A stretch of 64,000 nucleotides of DNA from Saposhnikovia divaricata (lineage: Eukaryota; Streptophyta; Magnoliopsida; Apiales; Apiaceae), in the NCBI GenBank assembly GCA_036435485.1, contig CM071600.1, positions 52,015,546 to 52,079,545 of the forward strand, read 5' to 3'. The position numbers were made by a program, and so were the translations under genes. How positions within the stretch are numbered: the stretch's first letter is position 1; every line of letters starts with the position of its first letter. Below are positions 48,115 to 58,889 of this stretch, piece after piece. The notes beneath the pieces were generated by a model. It searched no databases, was not told the DNA's origin, and worked only from the letters and a program-made list of their open reading frames with translations.

Positions 48115-48754
48115 CTACTGATAGTATTTCCTCAAGTGTTCTGCATTCCAAGCTCGAGGTATGACCTTATCATCCATGTCTGTGAGATAATAGGTCCCTT
48201 CCCAAAGAACAACATAGATCTTATAGGGTCCTTCCCAGTTAGCTCCAAAGACTCCATGACTTGGGACCTTGGTGTTGGGCATCACTCTTCTAAGTACCAA
48301 GTCGTCCACATGTAGGGTGGCTTGACCTTCCCATTATAATACCTCACGGTCCTCCTTTGATAAGCTGAGATCCGTATCTGGGCGTCGCTCCTTGTTTCCT
48401 CGATCATGTCCAGATAAAGCCTGTGGTTCACCTCGTTTACTTCAGGATCGTAGTGTTCTCTCCTGAACGACCCTGATCCCACGTCAACTGGTACCATGGC
48501 TTCGCATCCATGGGTTAAAGAAAATGCAGTTTCCCCTGTGGTGGTCCTTGGGGTCATGTTGTATGACCACAAGACCCTAGGCAATTCTTCAGGCCAGTTG
48601 CCCTTGCTTTTCTCTAGCTTGGCCTTCAATGTATGCTTGATTATCTTATTAATGGCCTCTATTTGGCCATTTGTTTGAGGATGGCTCACAGCAAAAAAAC
48701 TTTTCTTGATCCATAAGTTCTCACAAAACTCCTTCATTTCCTTGCTATTAAATT

Positions 48755-49119
48755 GGGTTTTATATCAAACAGGCCACTGATCTCGTTAAAAAGTATCAAG
48801 TAGCTCCCAGTCTCCACGGGGACTCATTTAAGCCACTAAACTAAGAAATATATCATTTGCCCCCCCTGCATTCACAAAAATAATACAATTTATGGTGGCC
48901 TAAGTGAGAATAATACAATCTATCCAAGATTGAACTTTTTTTTGCCACCATAAATTTTATCCAAGGCACTTAGACCACCATAAATTGTATTATTTTTGTG
49001 AATGCAGGGGGGCAAATGATATATTTCTTAGTTTAGTGGCTTAAATGAGTCCCCGTGGAGACTGGGGAGCTACTTGATACTTTTTAATGAGATCAGTGGC
49101 CCGTTTGATATAAAAACCC
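48755..49119. mobile_element. Mutator-like MITE (365 bp) inside Tat-2 integrase
   Basis: Both ends are inverted copies over about 145 bp with only a few differences, starting GGGTTTTATATCAAAC and ending GTTTGATATAAAAACCC. The outer flanks are a perfect 9-bp duplication TATTAAATT (48746-48754 and 49120-49128). A 9-bp duplication with long terminal inverted repeats is the mark of Mutator-like elements. The central loop is only about 75 bp, so no transposase. Integrase sequence continues in register on both sides once one copy of the 9 bp is discounted. Confidence 0.92.
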
Positions 49120-50030
49120 TATTAAATTGCTTCCCGTTATCTGATATGAGCTGATATGGGATCCCATAGCGACACACAATGGCCCTGTACATGAAGTCCT
49201 TCAATTTTTTGGCTGTGATGGTAGCTAGAGCATCGGCCTCTGCCCACTTAGTAAAGTAATCGACAGCCATAACTGCGAACTTAACACCTCCTTTTGCTTT
49301 GGGGAGCTCCCCAATAAGATCAATACCCCACATGGCAAAGGGCCAAGGGCTCGTGAGAGAAGTGAGTTGAGCAACTGGGGTATTGTTTAAATTGGCATTC
49401 CTTTGGCAGCTGTCACACTTTCTTGCGAACTCAAAGGCATCTTTCTTCAGGGTAGGCCAAAAATACCCCTGTCGAAGAATCTTTTGGGCTAGCGAACTAC
49501 CCCCCGAGTGATTTCCACATATTCCTTCATGGATTTCTCTTAAAATGTAATTGCATTCTTCACCATAAACACATCTTAGAAGTGGGGTATTAAACCCTCT
49601 TCGATATAGGACCTCGTCATAAAGGACATAACGAGCTGCTTAATACTTGAATTTTCGAGCTTCTTTTTTCTCTTGAGGTAGTGCCCCATTCTTCACATAC
49701 TCCCATATAGGGGTCATCCATGTTGGCCCCGGACACGCAACTGCCATAATAAACTCTTCAGTAACACTAGTCTTAGCTTGAATTTCCAGTGGTATGACTC
49801 CAAGTAATGTGGCCTCGCGATGCAAACCCAGCTTTGCTAGGGCATATGCGCCTTGGTTTTTTGCCCTTCTAATGAACTCCACCTTAACCTGCTTAAACTA
49901 TTTCATCAACCGCTGTACACATCGCAAATACAACTCAATTTGAGGTCCCCTACCCTGCCATCCACATCCAATGTGGCCTGTAACTAACATGGAGTCGTTG
50001 TATGCATTAAGATTCTCCACTTTCATTTCA

Positions 50031-50562
50031 ATTGATAGTTTGAGGTCGATGATCAAGGCCTCATACTCGGCTGCATTGTTAAATGCTTCAAATGTGAAGT
50101 GTGTTGCACTGCTAATCTTGCGACCTTCAGGAATAACGAGCTCGACCCCGGCTCCGGCTTCTTCCTTATTCGATACACCATCAACATAGAGCTCCCACCA
50201 GGAGGCCGAATTTTGTTCCTTAGCCTCGGGTTCTGTTATCTTTGGGGTCGGTATGAGAGCCCAAGAGTCTTCTTCAAGTTGAGGAAGAAATTCCTCAAAT
50301 TGATAGTTTGAGGCCGATGATCAAGTCCTCGTACTCGACTGCATTGTTAAATGCTTCAAATGTGAAGTATGCTGCACTGCTAATATTGCGACCTTCAGGA
50401 ATAACGAGCTCGACCCCGGCTCCGGCTCCTTCCTTATTTGATGAACCAACAACATAGAGCTCCCACCAGTTGGCCGAATTTTGTTCCTTGGCCTCGGGTT
50501 CTGTTATCTCTGGGGTCGGTATGAGAGCCCAAGAGTCTTCTTCAATTTGAGGAAGAAATTCC
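50031..50562. repeat. 268-bp tandem duplication within Tat-2 RNase H
   Basis: 50031-50298 and 50299-50562 are about 93% identical copies, both starting ATTGATAGTTTGAGG. The length is not a multiple of three, so pol loses its frame. The RNase H motif reads YVDG in the 50031 copy and YVVG in the 50299 copy, so the catalytic Asp is lost in one. Confidence 0.92.
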
Positions 50563-53022
50563 AGTATGAAATCAGCTAGAGCCTGGCCCTTCAATGCTCC
50601 TCGAGGCCTGTATTCAATATTGAATTGGCCTAGCTCCACAGTCCATTTCAATAGCCTTCCCGATGTTTCTGGTTTGTACATTATTTGCCTCAAAGGATAT
50701 GATGTGCGAACCTCAATTTTGTGGGCCTGAAAATATGGCCTTAACTTTCGCGAGGCCAATACTAGAGCATACGCGAGCTTCTCCATATTTGTGTAGTGAG
50801 TCTCAGCATCTAGCATTCTCCTACTGACATAATAAATAGGATACTGAACCTTTTCCTCTTCGCGAACCAAGACTATGCTGATCGCATGCTCTGACACAGC
50901 GAGGTAGACAATGAGTGTCTCCCCGTCCTTAGGCTTCATAAGCAAATGTGGCGAGCCTAGGTGCTCCTTGATTCTCTGAAAGGCCTTCTCGCACTGGGGG
51001 GTCCACTCAAAATTCTTTCCCACTTTCTTGATAGCTTTGAAAAACTCGTGACACTTGTTCGATGATTTTGAAACAAACCTATTGAGAACAGTTATCCTTC
51101 CTGTTAGTCTTTGAACCTCCTTCACACTTCTAGGTGATCTCATCTCCATTAGGGCTTTAATTTTGGCTGGATTGGCCTCGATACCCCGGTGGTTGACAAT
51201 AAAACCAAGAAATTTTCCAGATTCGACCCAAATACACACTTTTGGGGGTTGAGCTTCATTCTATACCTCCTCAATATATCAAACATTTTAGCGAGATGGG
51301 TGATGTGATGCTCAGCCTCCTTAGACTTTACAAGCATGTCATCTACGTAGTCCTCCATTGTCTTCCCAATTTGCTTCTCAAACATCATATTAACGAGCCT
51401 TTGGTAGGTGGCCCCGGCATTGAGGAGGCCGAAAGGCATCCCTATATAGTAGTAGAGGCCTCTGTCCGTGATGAAGGATGTGTGCTCTTGATCGGGGCCA
51501 TACATGGGTGTCTAATTGTACCCAGGATCGCGTGCCCTGCTGTCGCGTCCATTAGCTGGTCAATCCTTGGCAAGGGGAAGCTATCTTTGGGGCAATGCTT
51601 GTTGAGATCAGTGAAGTCCACACATGTTCTCCACTTACCATTTGGCTTCTTCACTTGGACCGGGTTCGTGAGCCAGTTAGGGTAGAAAGATTCCCTAACT
51701 AGCCCGACCTCGAGGAGCTTATTCACTTCCTCTTTGAGAGCTTGGGCCCGCTCTCCACTAATTGGTCTCCTCTTCTGCCTTACTCCTTTTTTGCTGGTGT
51801 CGAGATTGAGCTTGTGACACATAACATTAGGGTCAATCCCAACCATATCCTCGTGGGACCAGGTGAATACATCCAAGTTAGATTTTAGAAAACCAATGAG
51901 CCTCTCACGGAGTTCAGGGTTGAGCTGCGACCCGACCTTCAACACCTTGGAGGGATCCTTAGCATCAACAAGAATAGAGATCGTATCTTCTGCAGCTCCA
52001 GCTCGCTCAACATGTTCTGGGATGCGAGGATCTAGATCAAGCTCATATTCGCGAGTCCTACTGGACTCTCCTTCATCCTTATCTACGACCCCATTTTGTT
52101 GTGGTGCAGACACGATCCCTGAAGTTGGGGTCACACTCACATGACCATACTCAGTTACTACTGTAGTCTCGCGAGTGATCCCATTAGGTAAGTCCATCAG
52201 TGTTGAAGTCTTCTTGCGAACCCACTTCCCCTTTTTGGCTCGCACAGCGGCCTGTTCTAGGTTCTCCTCGTCATTGCTAGCCTCTTCAACTATCCCTTCC
52301 TGAAGGACGAATACTGGTTGCGAGGCCTCCATCATAGTGGCTCCCGACAATGGCTCTACTTGAATACCCAAGTTATCAAAATAATCATTTGGAAACTCCT
52401 CAATAGATATTATATTGCAATCAGTTGAGGGTTGTGAGGCCATTTTGTGAGCCCTTTCTTCCTCTTCGCACTCCATCTTATCTGACATAGAGCTACTTCC
52501 CCTTTCTGCTGACTTAAGGGCCTTGTTGTAGCACTCGCGAGATTTATTCTGGATTCCTCTAACACAACCAACACCCTGCGGGGTGGGAACTTCATTGAGA
52601 GATGGTAGATGGAGGTCACCAATCTCATTTCCTTGAGAATTGGCCTCTCCACTATAGCATTATAGGCCGATGGTTGATCTACTACCATAAAATCAGCAAC
52701 TTGGGTGGTGATGCAGGGTTAGCCCCTAAGGTGATAGGGAGCCTGATAAGGCCTTTTACACTAACTGAATCTCCAGTGAACCCATAGAGATGCCCCACTG
52801 TAGGAATAAGGTCCTTGTCAACATATCCTATCTTCTTATAGACATCATACATTAGGATATTCACAACACTTCCATTATCCACTAGAACTCTGTAAATATT
52901 CTATGATCCAATACGAACTCGAACCACAAAGCATCAGAGTGGGGATGGTGCACCCACTTCGCATCCTCTTCGGTAAACATGATGTTGGTATCCTCCCCCT
53001 TAAAGAGCTTCGGGGGTCACTC

Positions 53023-55098
53023 CTACAGATGATGCATATTGGTGAGGGGTCGCTCTCTGGCCTCGCGAGCATACCTCTCTCTAGCCTTATTGCTATCTCC
53101 CCCGATGTGGGGGCCCCCAATGATCACATGGATGCTACCACATCGCTCTTCTCTTTCCTTGCGAGGTTCTGTATTCTGCCCAACAGGTGGCACAGCATTA
53201 TACCCCAATCCTGACTTACCTGAATTTCCTTTATGTTTCTTGACTTCTTGAACCACCCAATCAGTTAGCTTCCCTTCTGAAATTAATTGATCAATTTGTT
53301 CCTTGAGCTGCCAGCAGTCAGCAGTATCATGTCCTGTTTGCTCATAGAAGGCAAAATACTTGTTGGTATCTCTAGTTCCCCTTGTTCCCATAGGTGTAGG
53401 CCTCCTAAATATTCCCTTATTATCATTGACTGCATCAATATGCTCTACAGAAGCTACCAACGGGGCAAACTGACTCTCATTTCTGGCTGGACGAGCTCGA
53501 GGCGGGGATCGCCCGGAGGTATCGCGATCCCGCCTCTTGGGGCTTGGGTTGCGATCCTGCCTTCTTCTAGGGCTTCAGGAGTCCTTCCTCTTCACTCCCT
53601 TGCCTCTGCTTCCACTACCTCCGACCTCATTATTCTTTTTGAGACCCTCCATTGATTTCTCCACCCACTTGAAAGGCTCAGCCTCCTTGTAAAACTCAGC
53701 AAGAGTGTTGGGTGTCTGGGCCTGCAACTTCTTCCAGAAATCAGTACCTTCTCTCAGCCCAACAATAAAAAGGTTTTTAACGGCCTCGTCATTTGCTCCT
53801 CGCACCCTAGGGACCTTTGTATTAAATAGCTTGAAATAATCCTGCAAATTCTCTTCCTCTTTCTGCTTTATGTTAGCTAGGGTGGAGACAGGGGGTGCAT
53901 AGAGCATAGAGGACTGGAACTGCTTAATGAAGATATCCACAAACTGCTCCCAAGATTCTATGATAACAAGGGCCCCAAGTTTCGAGAACCACTATTGGGC
54001 ACTCCCCCTTAACGAGGCCGCGAAAAGCCTACACCTAGCCAGCTGTGAGACCTGGTACACATCCATTTCATTGTTAAACCGAATGACAAACTCTGTGGGG
54101 TCTGTTTCGCCATTGTAGGTCATGTCTGAATGGTGGCCTCGAAAAACAGCGGGGAGCGGGGCGGTCCGGATCTCATGAGTGAAGGGCGAGGATGAGCCCA
54201 TATTGCTGAAGATCCCTTTTTCTACATTTATCCCATCTAAGGCCTTTTTCAATTCCTCCAGCTTATAATTTCCAACCTTGACTTCCTTTTCAGCTGTTTT
54301 ACCTCCACCCCCGGTGCTACTGTGGTAGGACTGAGTCTTTTTAGGAGCACTAGATTCTTCTTGATCATTCTTGCGATCCTCAGGATTGGGCCTGAAATGA
54401 TGGGACCGTTCACGATCGCGATGATGAGATGGGGGTCTGTCATCACGACGATGGGACCGCTCATGATCTCTATGCTGAGATAGGGGTCTGTCATCGCGGT
54501 GATGGGACCGCTCACGATCTTCACGAGGAGATAGGGGTATGTGGGAGCCCTGTTCCTTGTCTTGAGGTAACTTACCTTTCCTGTCAGCTGTAGCCTTCTC
54601 AAGCTTGAGGCGCAGGTCATGCTTAGTTAGTTTCTTCCTAATACGATTGAAGACAGATACTGACCTTCCTTCAGATGATGCGGCCTCGGGTTGCGAAGCC
54701 GGTTTCTTCTTAGAGACATCATCCCATTCTGTCTCTTCTTGCCAATCAGGGTTGGTTTGATCTGTAGCGACATCTTCGAACTCGCCAATCAACTGCTTTG
54801 TGGGGCCTTTCCTACCTTCCCCCTGATGTATGTAGGGGCCTTTCCTAGTGTTCCTCTTCGAACCCCTCGATCTGTACCTTTGCTCCACCATAGCGACCCT
54901 CTCTTGAACCTCTATCACTTTATCTCCAAGTCCCCTGAGATACGTCATAATTTCATCATGGTTCGTCCCTTGTTTGAGGGGCGTTACAATGCTTTTAGGC
55001 GGATCGCCCTTAGGCGGGTCGCTCTTGGGCTGGTCGCTCTTAGGGGTCTCCTCGTTGTGGTCATTTCCATGATTGTTCTTTTTGCCTGATTTAGTCAT
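53023..55098 (-). pseudogene. Tat-2 gag (decayed)
   Basis: ATG 55098 (MTKSGKKNNHG) opens 368 codons to a stop at 53992. The N-terminus is hydrophilic and Lys/Pro-rich, followed by an Arg/Asp/His repeat (54405-54530). The capsid domain starts near 54130 and continues after the stop: FVDIFIKQFQSS, ENLQDYFKLFNTKV, FIVGLREGTDFWKKL (53940-53575). Another stop follows at about 53575. The last part (53460-53023) has a damaged zinc knuckle (EQTGHDTADCWQL) in which the first Cys is replaced. Two stops and small frame changes break it. Size and order fit Tat-type gag. Confidence 0.8.
54405..54530 (-). repeat. 51-bp coding repeat in Tat-2 gag
   Basis: A 17-residue unit ERSHHRDDRPLSQHRDH is followed by a close second copy and the start of a third. 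The unit is Arg/Asp/His-rich and likely disordered or RNA-binding. Confidence 0.75.
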
Positions 55099-55122
55099 CG
55101 TTCTCCCAAATCAATGACTAGC

Positions 55123-55141
55123 CCCTCCTTCTAGCGCCAGA
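55123..55141 (-). other. Tat-2 primer-binding region
   Basis: On the minus strand TCTGGCGCTAGAAGG directly follows the 5' LTR, the typical Tat-type primer region. I did not assign the tRNA. Confidence 0.6.
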
Positions 55142-55894
55142 TGTTATAGCGAGAATTTGGTATAACAAAGTTTTAGAGGTTTGCTGGATTAACGGAGCAA
55201 AATACGGATATTTTACTAAAGACGTGAAGAACAAGGCTTAGGGTTTTGGTGTTTAGGTGTGGCTTATCTTGTATGGTGTTTTCAGGATTAACTTTTTCCC
55301 ATCCATAACAAGAGGCTTACGTATCATATTTATAGGAAATCAAGTCGTATGTAGTTCTTAGGGAACAAGTTACCTAAACGGGCTAGAGTTTTTGGAGATA
55401 AGTCATGGCCCAAGTCCACTCACTTTAGGGTTGACGTGTAAATAATCCATCAATTCTTCTCATGACCCATGGCCTAATAAAGGTTACCTATGGTTAATCA
55501 TGATGTTAGAATCGTAAGGCCCCTCTAGCGAGGCTAATGGAGAGCTCACAAGAACCTCGCATACGCCCCCGCTGGGCTTAGTCATGCGATTCAGACCCAA
55601 GTGTAGAAATACTCATGCGACTTCGCTGGGCTTAGCTACGAGCCTTCATGCTAATAATATGTTGGGCCACGCTGGATCTTAGTAAAGAGTAAAGATGATG
55701 CAACCCCTTGCTGGAAGTCATATGCGAGGCGATCCCATTCTAGGGATCGCCCTCTTCTTGTAAACAGCAATAATAACTTTAAGAATATGCTGGGCTGGTC
55801 CTTGCTGATGGGCTTCAATGACCCAATTATCCTCTTTGGGCCTACTATGACTCAGTGGACTTATTTCATATTAATGTCAGAATTGGACATAACA
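55142..55894 (-). repeat. Tat-2 5' LTR (right copy)
   Basis: 753 bp, TGTTATAGCG...GACATAACA. Same length as the left LTR, with about 40-45 substitutions by eye. Confidence 0.92.
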
Positions 55895-55899
55895 TGTTG

Positions 55900-57551
55900 C
55901 ACTAAGAAAAAGGTTATAATCACTTAAATTTTGATTTGTTTTATAACCACATAAATTTTGAAAGAACTAATCATGCACATTGGTTTACAAAAGAATCATT
56001 TTAAGAATAACAAGCAAAATTATTCGGAGGAATATAGTTATTGCAGAGACAATCATAATTCCCTAGGGCTTATGATTAACAATTGACCAATAAAAAAGAG
56101 AGCAAGGAAAGATGGTTCATGTGTGATTGAATATACACCTGATGGACAGCTGATCAAATAACACGACTACTATCATTAGCGATCGAGCCGTAATTCTTTT
56201 TCTTTCCTATTATGATAATAAATTCATGACATATCTGCTTACAAAAAATTCATGTCATGCATAAAGTTTTCTGAAGGTTTGAAGCAAACACTGCGGCTAA
56301 CAAAATTTCAGACACGTATACAAACAAATCTGAATACGAATCCAGAAATATAACTGAAATTTTAAATTGGAAACAATAATTTTAAATAATCATAACTGAA
56401 ATTATATCGATGTTGATATCATGACAGAGACATGTATGCTCTGGCAAGCTCGAAACCTACCTGTTTTAGGCTTATGCCTTGTAGCGTAGGGGGCTAGGGT
56501 TGCAACAAATAAGTTACCATCTGCTTGTCTGCTACGTAGACTGAAAAGGTCCTCATACATACACACAGACATATATAATTAAATTAATATTAAATTTCAT
56601 AAATTATTTGTGATCATGCCATGACTGAAGTGACTTAATTTGGAAGGGGGAGGTAATAAAGAAAATGTAACAGAAGGGCGTGATTTGACAAAACTTAACG
56701 TCACTGTACTTGATTTAATTATAAGCCCCTCTATATATAACACGGGCAGCACTTTAACCAAGTGAGAAAATCCATAACGATGAGAAGGTCGTTTCAGATG
56801 AAAAGAGAAGATCATTAAGTCATTAACCATGAGCTTAAATTAACTAGCATAATTAATACACAGTGCCATTATGCATACACCCATGGTTAGCTAGCTACAT
56901 ATATATATTATGATTCTGGAGGATTAATGATTTAAATTTTGGTTTCAAAAGCATGCATGTCAACCAATTATTATCCGCATGGTTGTTGATTTGGGAGGTT
57001 TAGTGATTGACATAAAAATAAATTATAATAATTATGAATGGAGATGATGATAAGACTAGACGGGGGGTGAATAGTAGTAGTTGGGACGGTGCCTTTCACG
57101 GGTGTCTCTCATACGAGTAATTCTTTTCCATCAATCTCTGTTAAATTTTCCACAATTGTGCTCTATACAAGATAAATGCCCAGTGCGCAAACCATGACGT
57201 AACTAAGATGCTAAGCTAAACTCCCTTGTAGTCTCGGTTAACCTAAATTTAAGTTTTGTATGTACTCTTCAATTAAGTTAATGAATTTATTGTAGAACCG
57301 AATTTCTCAAAAATTTAGTTCCGTTCTTGTGAACCATAAATATATTTTTCATGTAATTTTTTATCAGTGGCAATCTTGTGTATGCAATATCCTATTCAAT
57401 AATATACGTTCACAAGTAAAATCATGTTATGTCCTAAACGAAACATGCATGGTTCGCCAGTAGAATCACATTATATCCTAAGCGACACACGATTTTGGAA
57501 TACAGTTTTTATAAATGAACCAGCTAGCTAGCTGATCAGACTGAATCACTG
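55900..57551. other. Intergenic spacer, no gene seen
   Basis: AT-rich sequence with no credible ORF or RNA gene. Short ORFs such as 56830-56597 lack any recognisable family. Confidence 0.55.
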
Positions 57552-57871
57552 AGGCTGCGTTTATTTTGATGGAATGGAATGAGAGAGGAATTAAATGAAA
57601 TTTGAACTCTTATTTGGGTGAGTTTGAGGAAAATGTTTAAAATTTTCATTCTTTCTTTCATTTAATTCAAAACTATTTGAACTAGAATTCTAACTCACAT
57701 GTTTTGGAAGGAATGCTCACATCTTCCTACAATCTTTATCATGGAAATTAAATTTAGACTCACTCATATTCATGATTTCATTCATATATTATTCTTTCTT
57801 CATAAAATTTATATATAATTTTTCATTACCTCTTCCATTCCCATTCGATTCCCAGCATGTGAACACAATCT
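57552..57871. mobile_element. Possible degenerate MITE (about 320 bp)
   Basis: The left end AGGCTGCGTTTATTTTGATG-GAATGGAATGAG is roughly inverted at the right end (CCATTCCCATTCG...GTGAACACAATCT). GGCTGCGTTTNNTTTNNTGGAATGGAAT-type ends are common in plant MITEs. The inverted repeats have drifted and no clear target duplication remains. Confidence 0.45.
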
Positions 57872-58731
57872 AAATGTTTGTCAGATCTCCAAATACATAA
57901 ATTTACTAAGAATGATGACTCGCAAAGTCAAAAACTAATTCAAACATATTTTGTGCCAATATGTGTACCATCATTACAAGTTACAACTGACCAAATATTT
58001 TACCACTACAGCTGCATGAAAACTGTTACTAGAAAGAAAGGAGCAGTGAATCTCTCTTTGGGTGTTGCCTAAATGGACCAAAAAGAGCTTCACTTTAATA
58101 ATTCTTTCCACTCTCTAAAAGATGGAGAGAGAAGAGTCCAATACATCAATCTTAACACTGAGTTTTCCTGTCAAGTCAGATCCATATATATTAACAATGT
58201 ACGTGTTTCACTGTTCCATTCTTCTGTTACCCAACTTTCTGTCTTATCCACCAATATTCCCGAAGCTAATGTGGGACTCTTCGTGGCCTCTCTCCTGTTT
58301 CTAATCAACCAACATTAATCTTTTCTAAATTCCAGCATAAATATTTCCTCTTAATTGTCTACTCTTGAACTAATAGTACAAGTTTATTTATATAACCATT
58401 GCGGAACCGGGAGTCGAAATATACAACTAGTAACAGAATCAGAATTCGAAAATATTTGAAATGGAATCAGGATTCGAAAATACTTGAAATGTACATATCG
58501 TGAAATAATTTTTTGGAACTATAAGAAGACAAGTCTCATAATTTTTTTTGTTGTCTCTACCTCTACCATTTATGCACTCTAGACTATAATGTAATAACTT
58601 GATCACAGGAGTCAGCTCATTTTAATCTCATTAAACACAGCTTAATAACTTTTCTGATGAAGAATAGACTGCATGCATAATAAAAGAAAAAAACAGGTAC
58701 AAAAAGAAAAAAAATTCTGTCCACACATCAA
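57872..58731. other. Intergenic spacer downstream of the WRKY gene, no gene seen
   Basis: Short ORFs (57878-58318) show no family. A direct repeat GGAATCAGGATTCGAAAATA(C/T)TTGAAA occurs around 58437-58495 in two diverged copies. Confidence 0.5.
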
Positions 58732-58853
58732 GGTTTATAACAAGACCATGAAATTGCACCACATCCAAAAACTATGTATGACATATAATATGACTTTGGG
58801 GTACAGATAAAATAAGGAATGTTTCTCACTTAATCAGGGTCTTGTTATAAACC
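58732..58853. repeat. Inverted-repeat element just past the WRKY stop codon (122 bp)
   Basis: GGTTTATAACAAGACC at 58732-58747 is exactly inverted at 58838-58853 (GGTCTTGTTATAAACC). The 90-bp loop has no ORF. It may be a tiny MITE or a structural element of the WRKY 3' UTR; no flanking duplication was found. Confidence 0.65.
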
Positions 58854-58889
58854 CCTAGCTCTTAATTAGCTTGACCCAAGTTTACCAAA

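Larger units (their letters stand above)
48115..52920 (-). pseudogene. Tat-2 pol (protease, RT, RNase H, integrase; decayed)
   Basis: Read on the minus strand. Protease: DNGSVVNIL from about 52880. RT: 52488-51149 with CVDFTDLNKHCPKDSFPLP, MPFGLLNAGATYQR and YVDDMLVKS. The segment with the first catalytic Asp is deleted near 51520-51525, and the frame shifts there. RNase H: about 50600-49640, with a 268-bp tandem duplication of its start. Integrase: 49333-48115 with GIDLIGELP and SDNGKQFN up to the MITE at 49119, then HPQTNGQIEA with the third catalytic Glu after it, ending HLRKYYQ before the stop at 48115. Many stops are present. Confidence 0.87.
43122..55894 (-). mobile_element. Tat-2: second Tat-lineage Gypsy retrotransposon (12.8 kb, minus strand)
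   Basis: Two 753-bp LTRs (43122-43874 and 55142-55894) start TGTTATAG and end CATAACA, about 94-95% identical by eye. The flanks are TGTTT (43117-43121) and TGTTG (55895-55899), a target duplication with one change. Primer region TCTGGCGCTAGAAGG (minus strand, next to 55141) and polypurine tract CTCGGGGGTAGT (next to 43874) set the orientation. Gag, protease, RT, RNase H and integrase run from 55098 to 48115. An opposite-strand gene lies at 44109-47287. A MITE (48755-49119) and two tandem duplications further damage it. Confidence 0.92.

Noticed and set aside
56430..56540. Possible microRNA-like hairpin (CTTGTAGCGTAGG and CTGCTACGTAG)
   Set aside because: Pairing is short and interrupted, and no convincing stem of about 20 bp forms.
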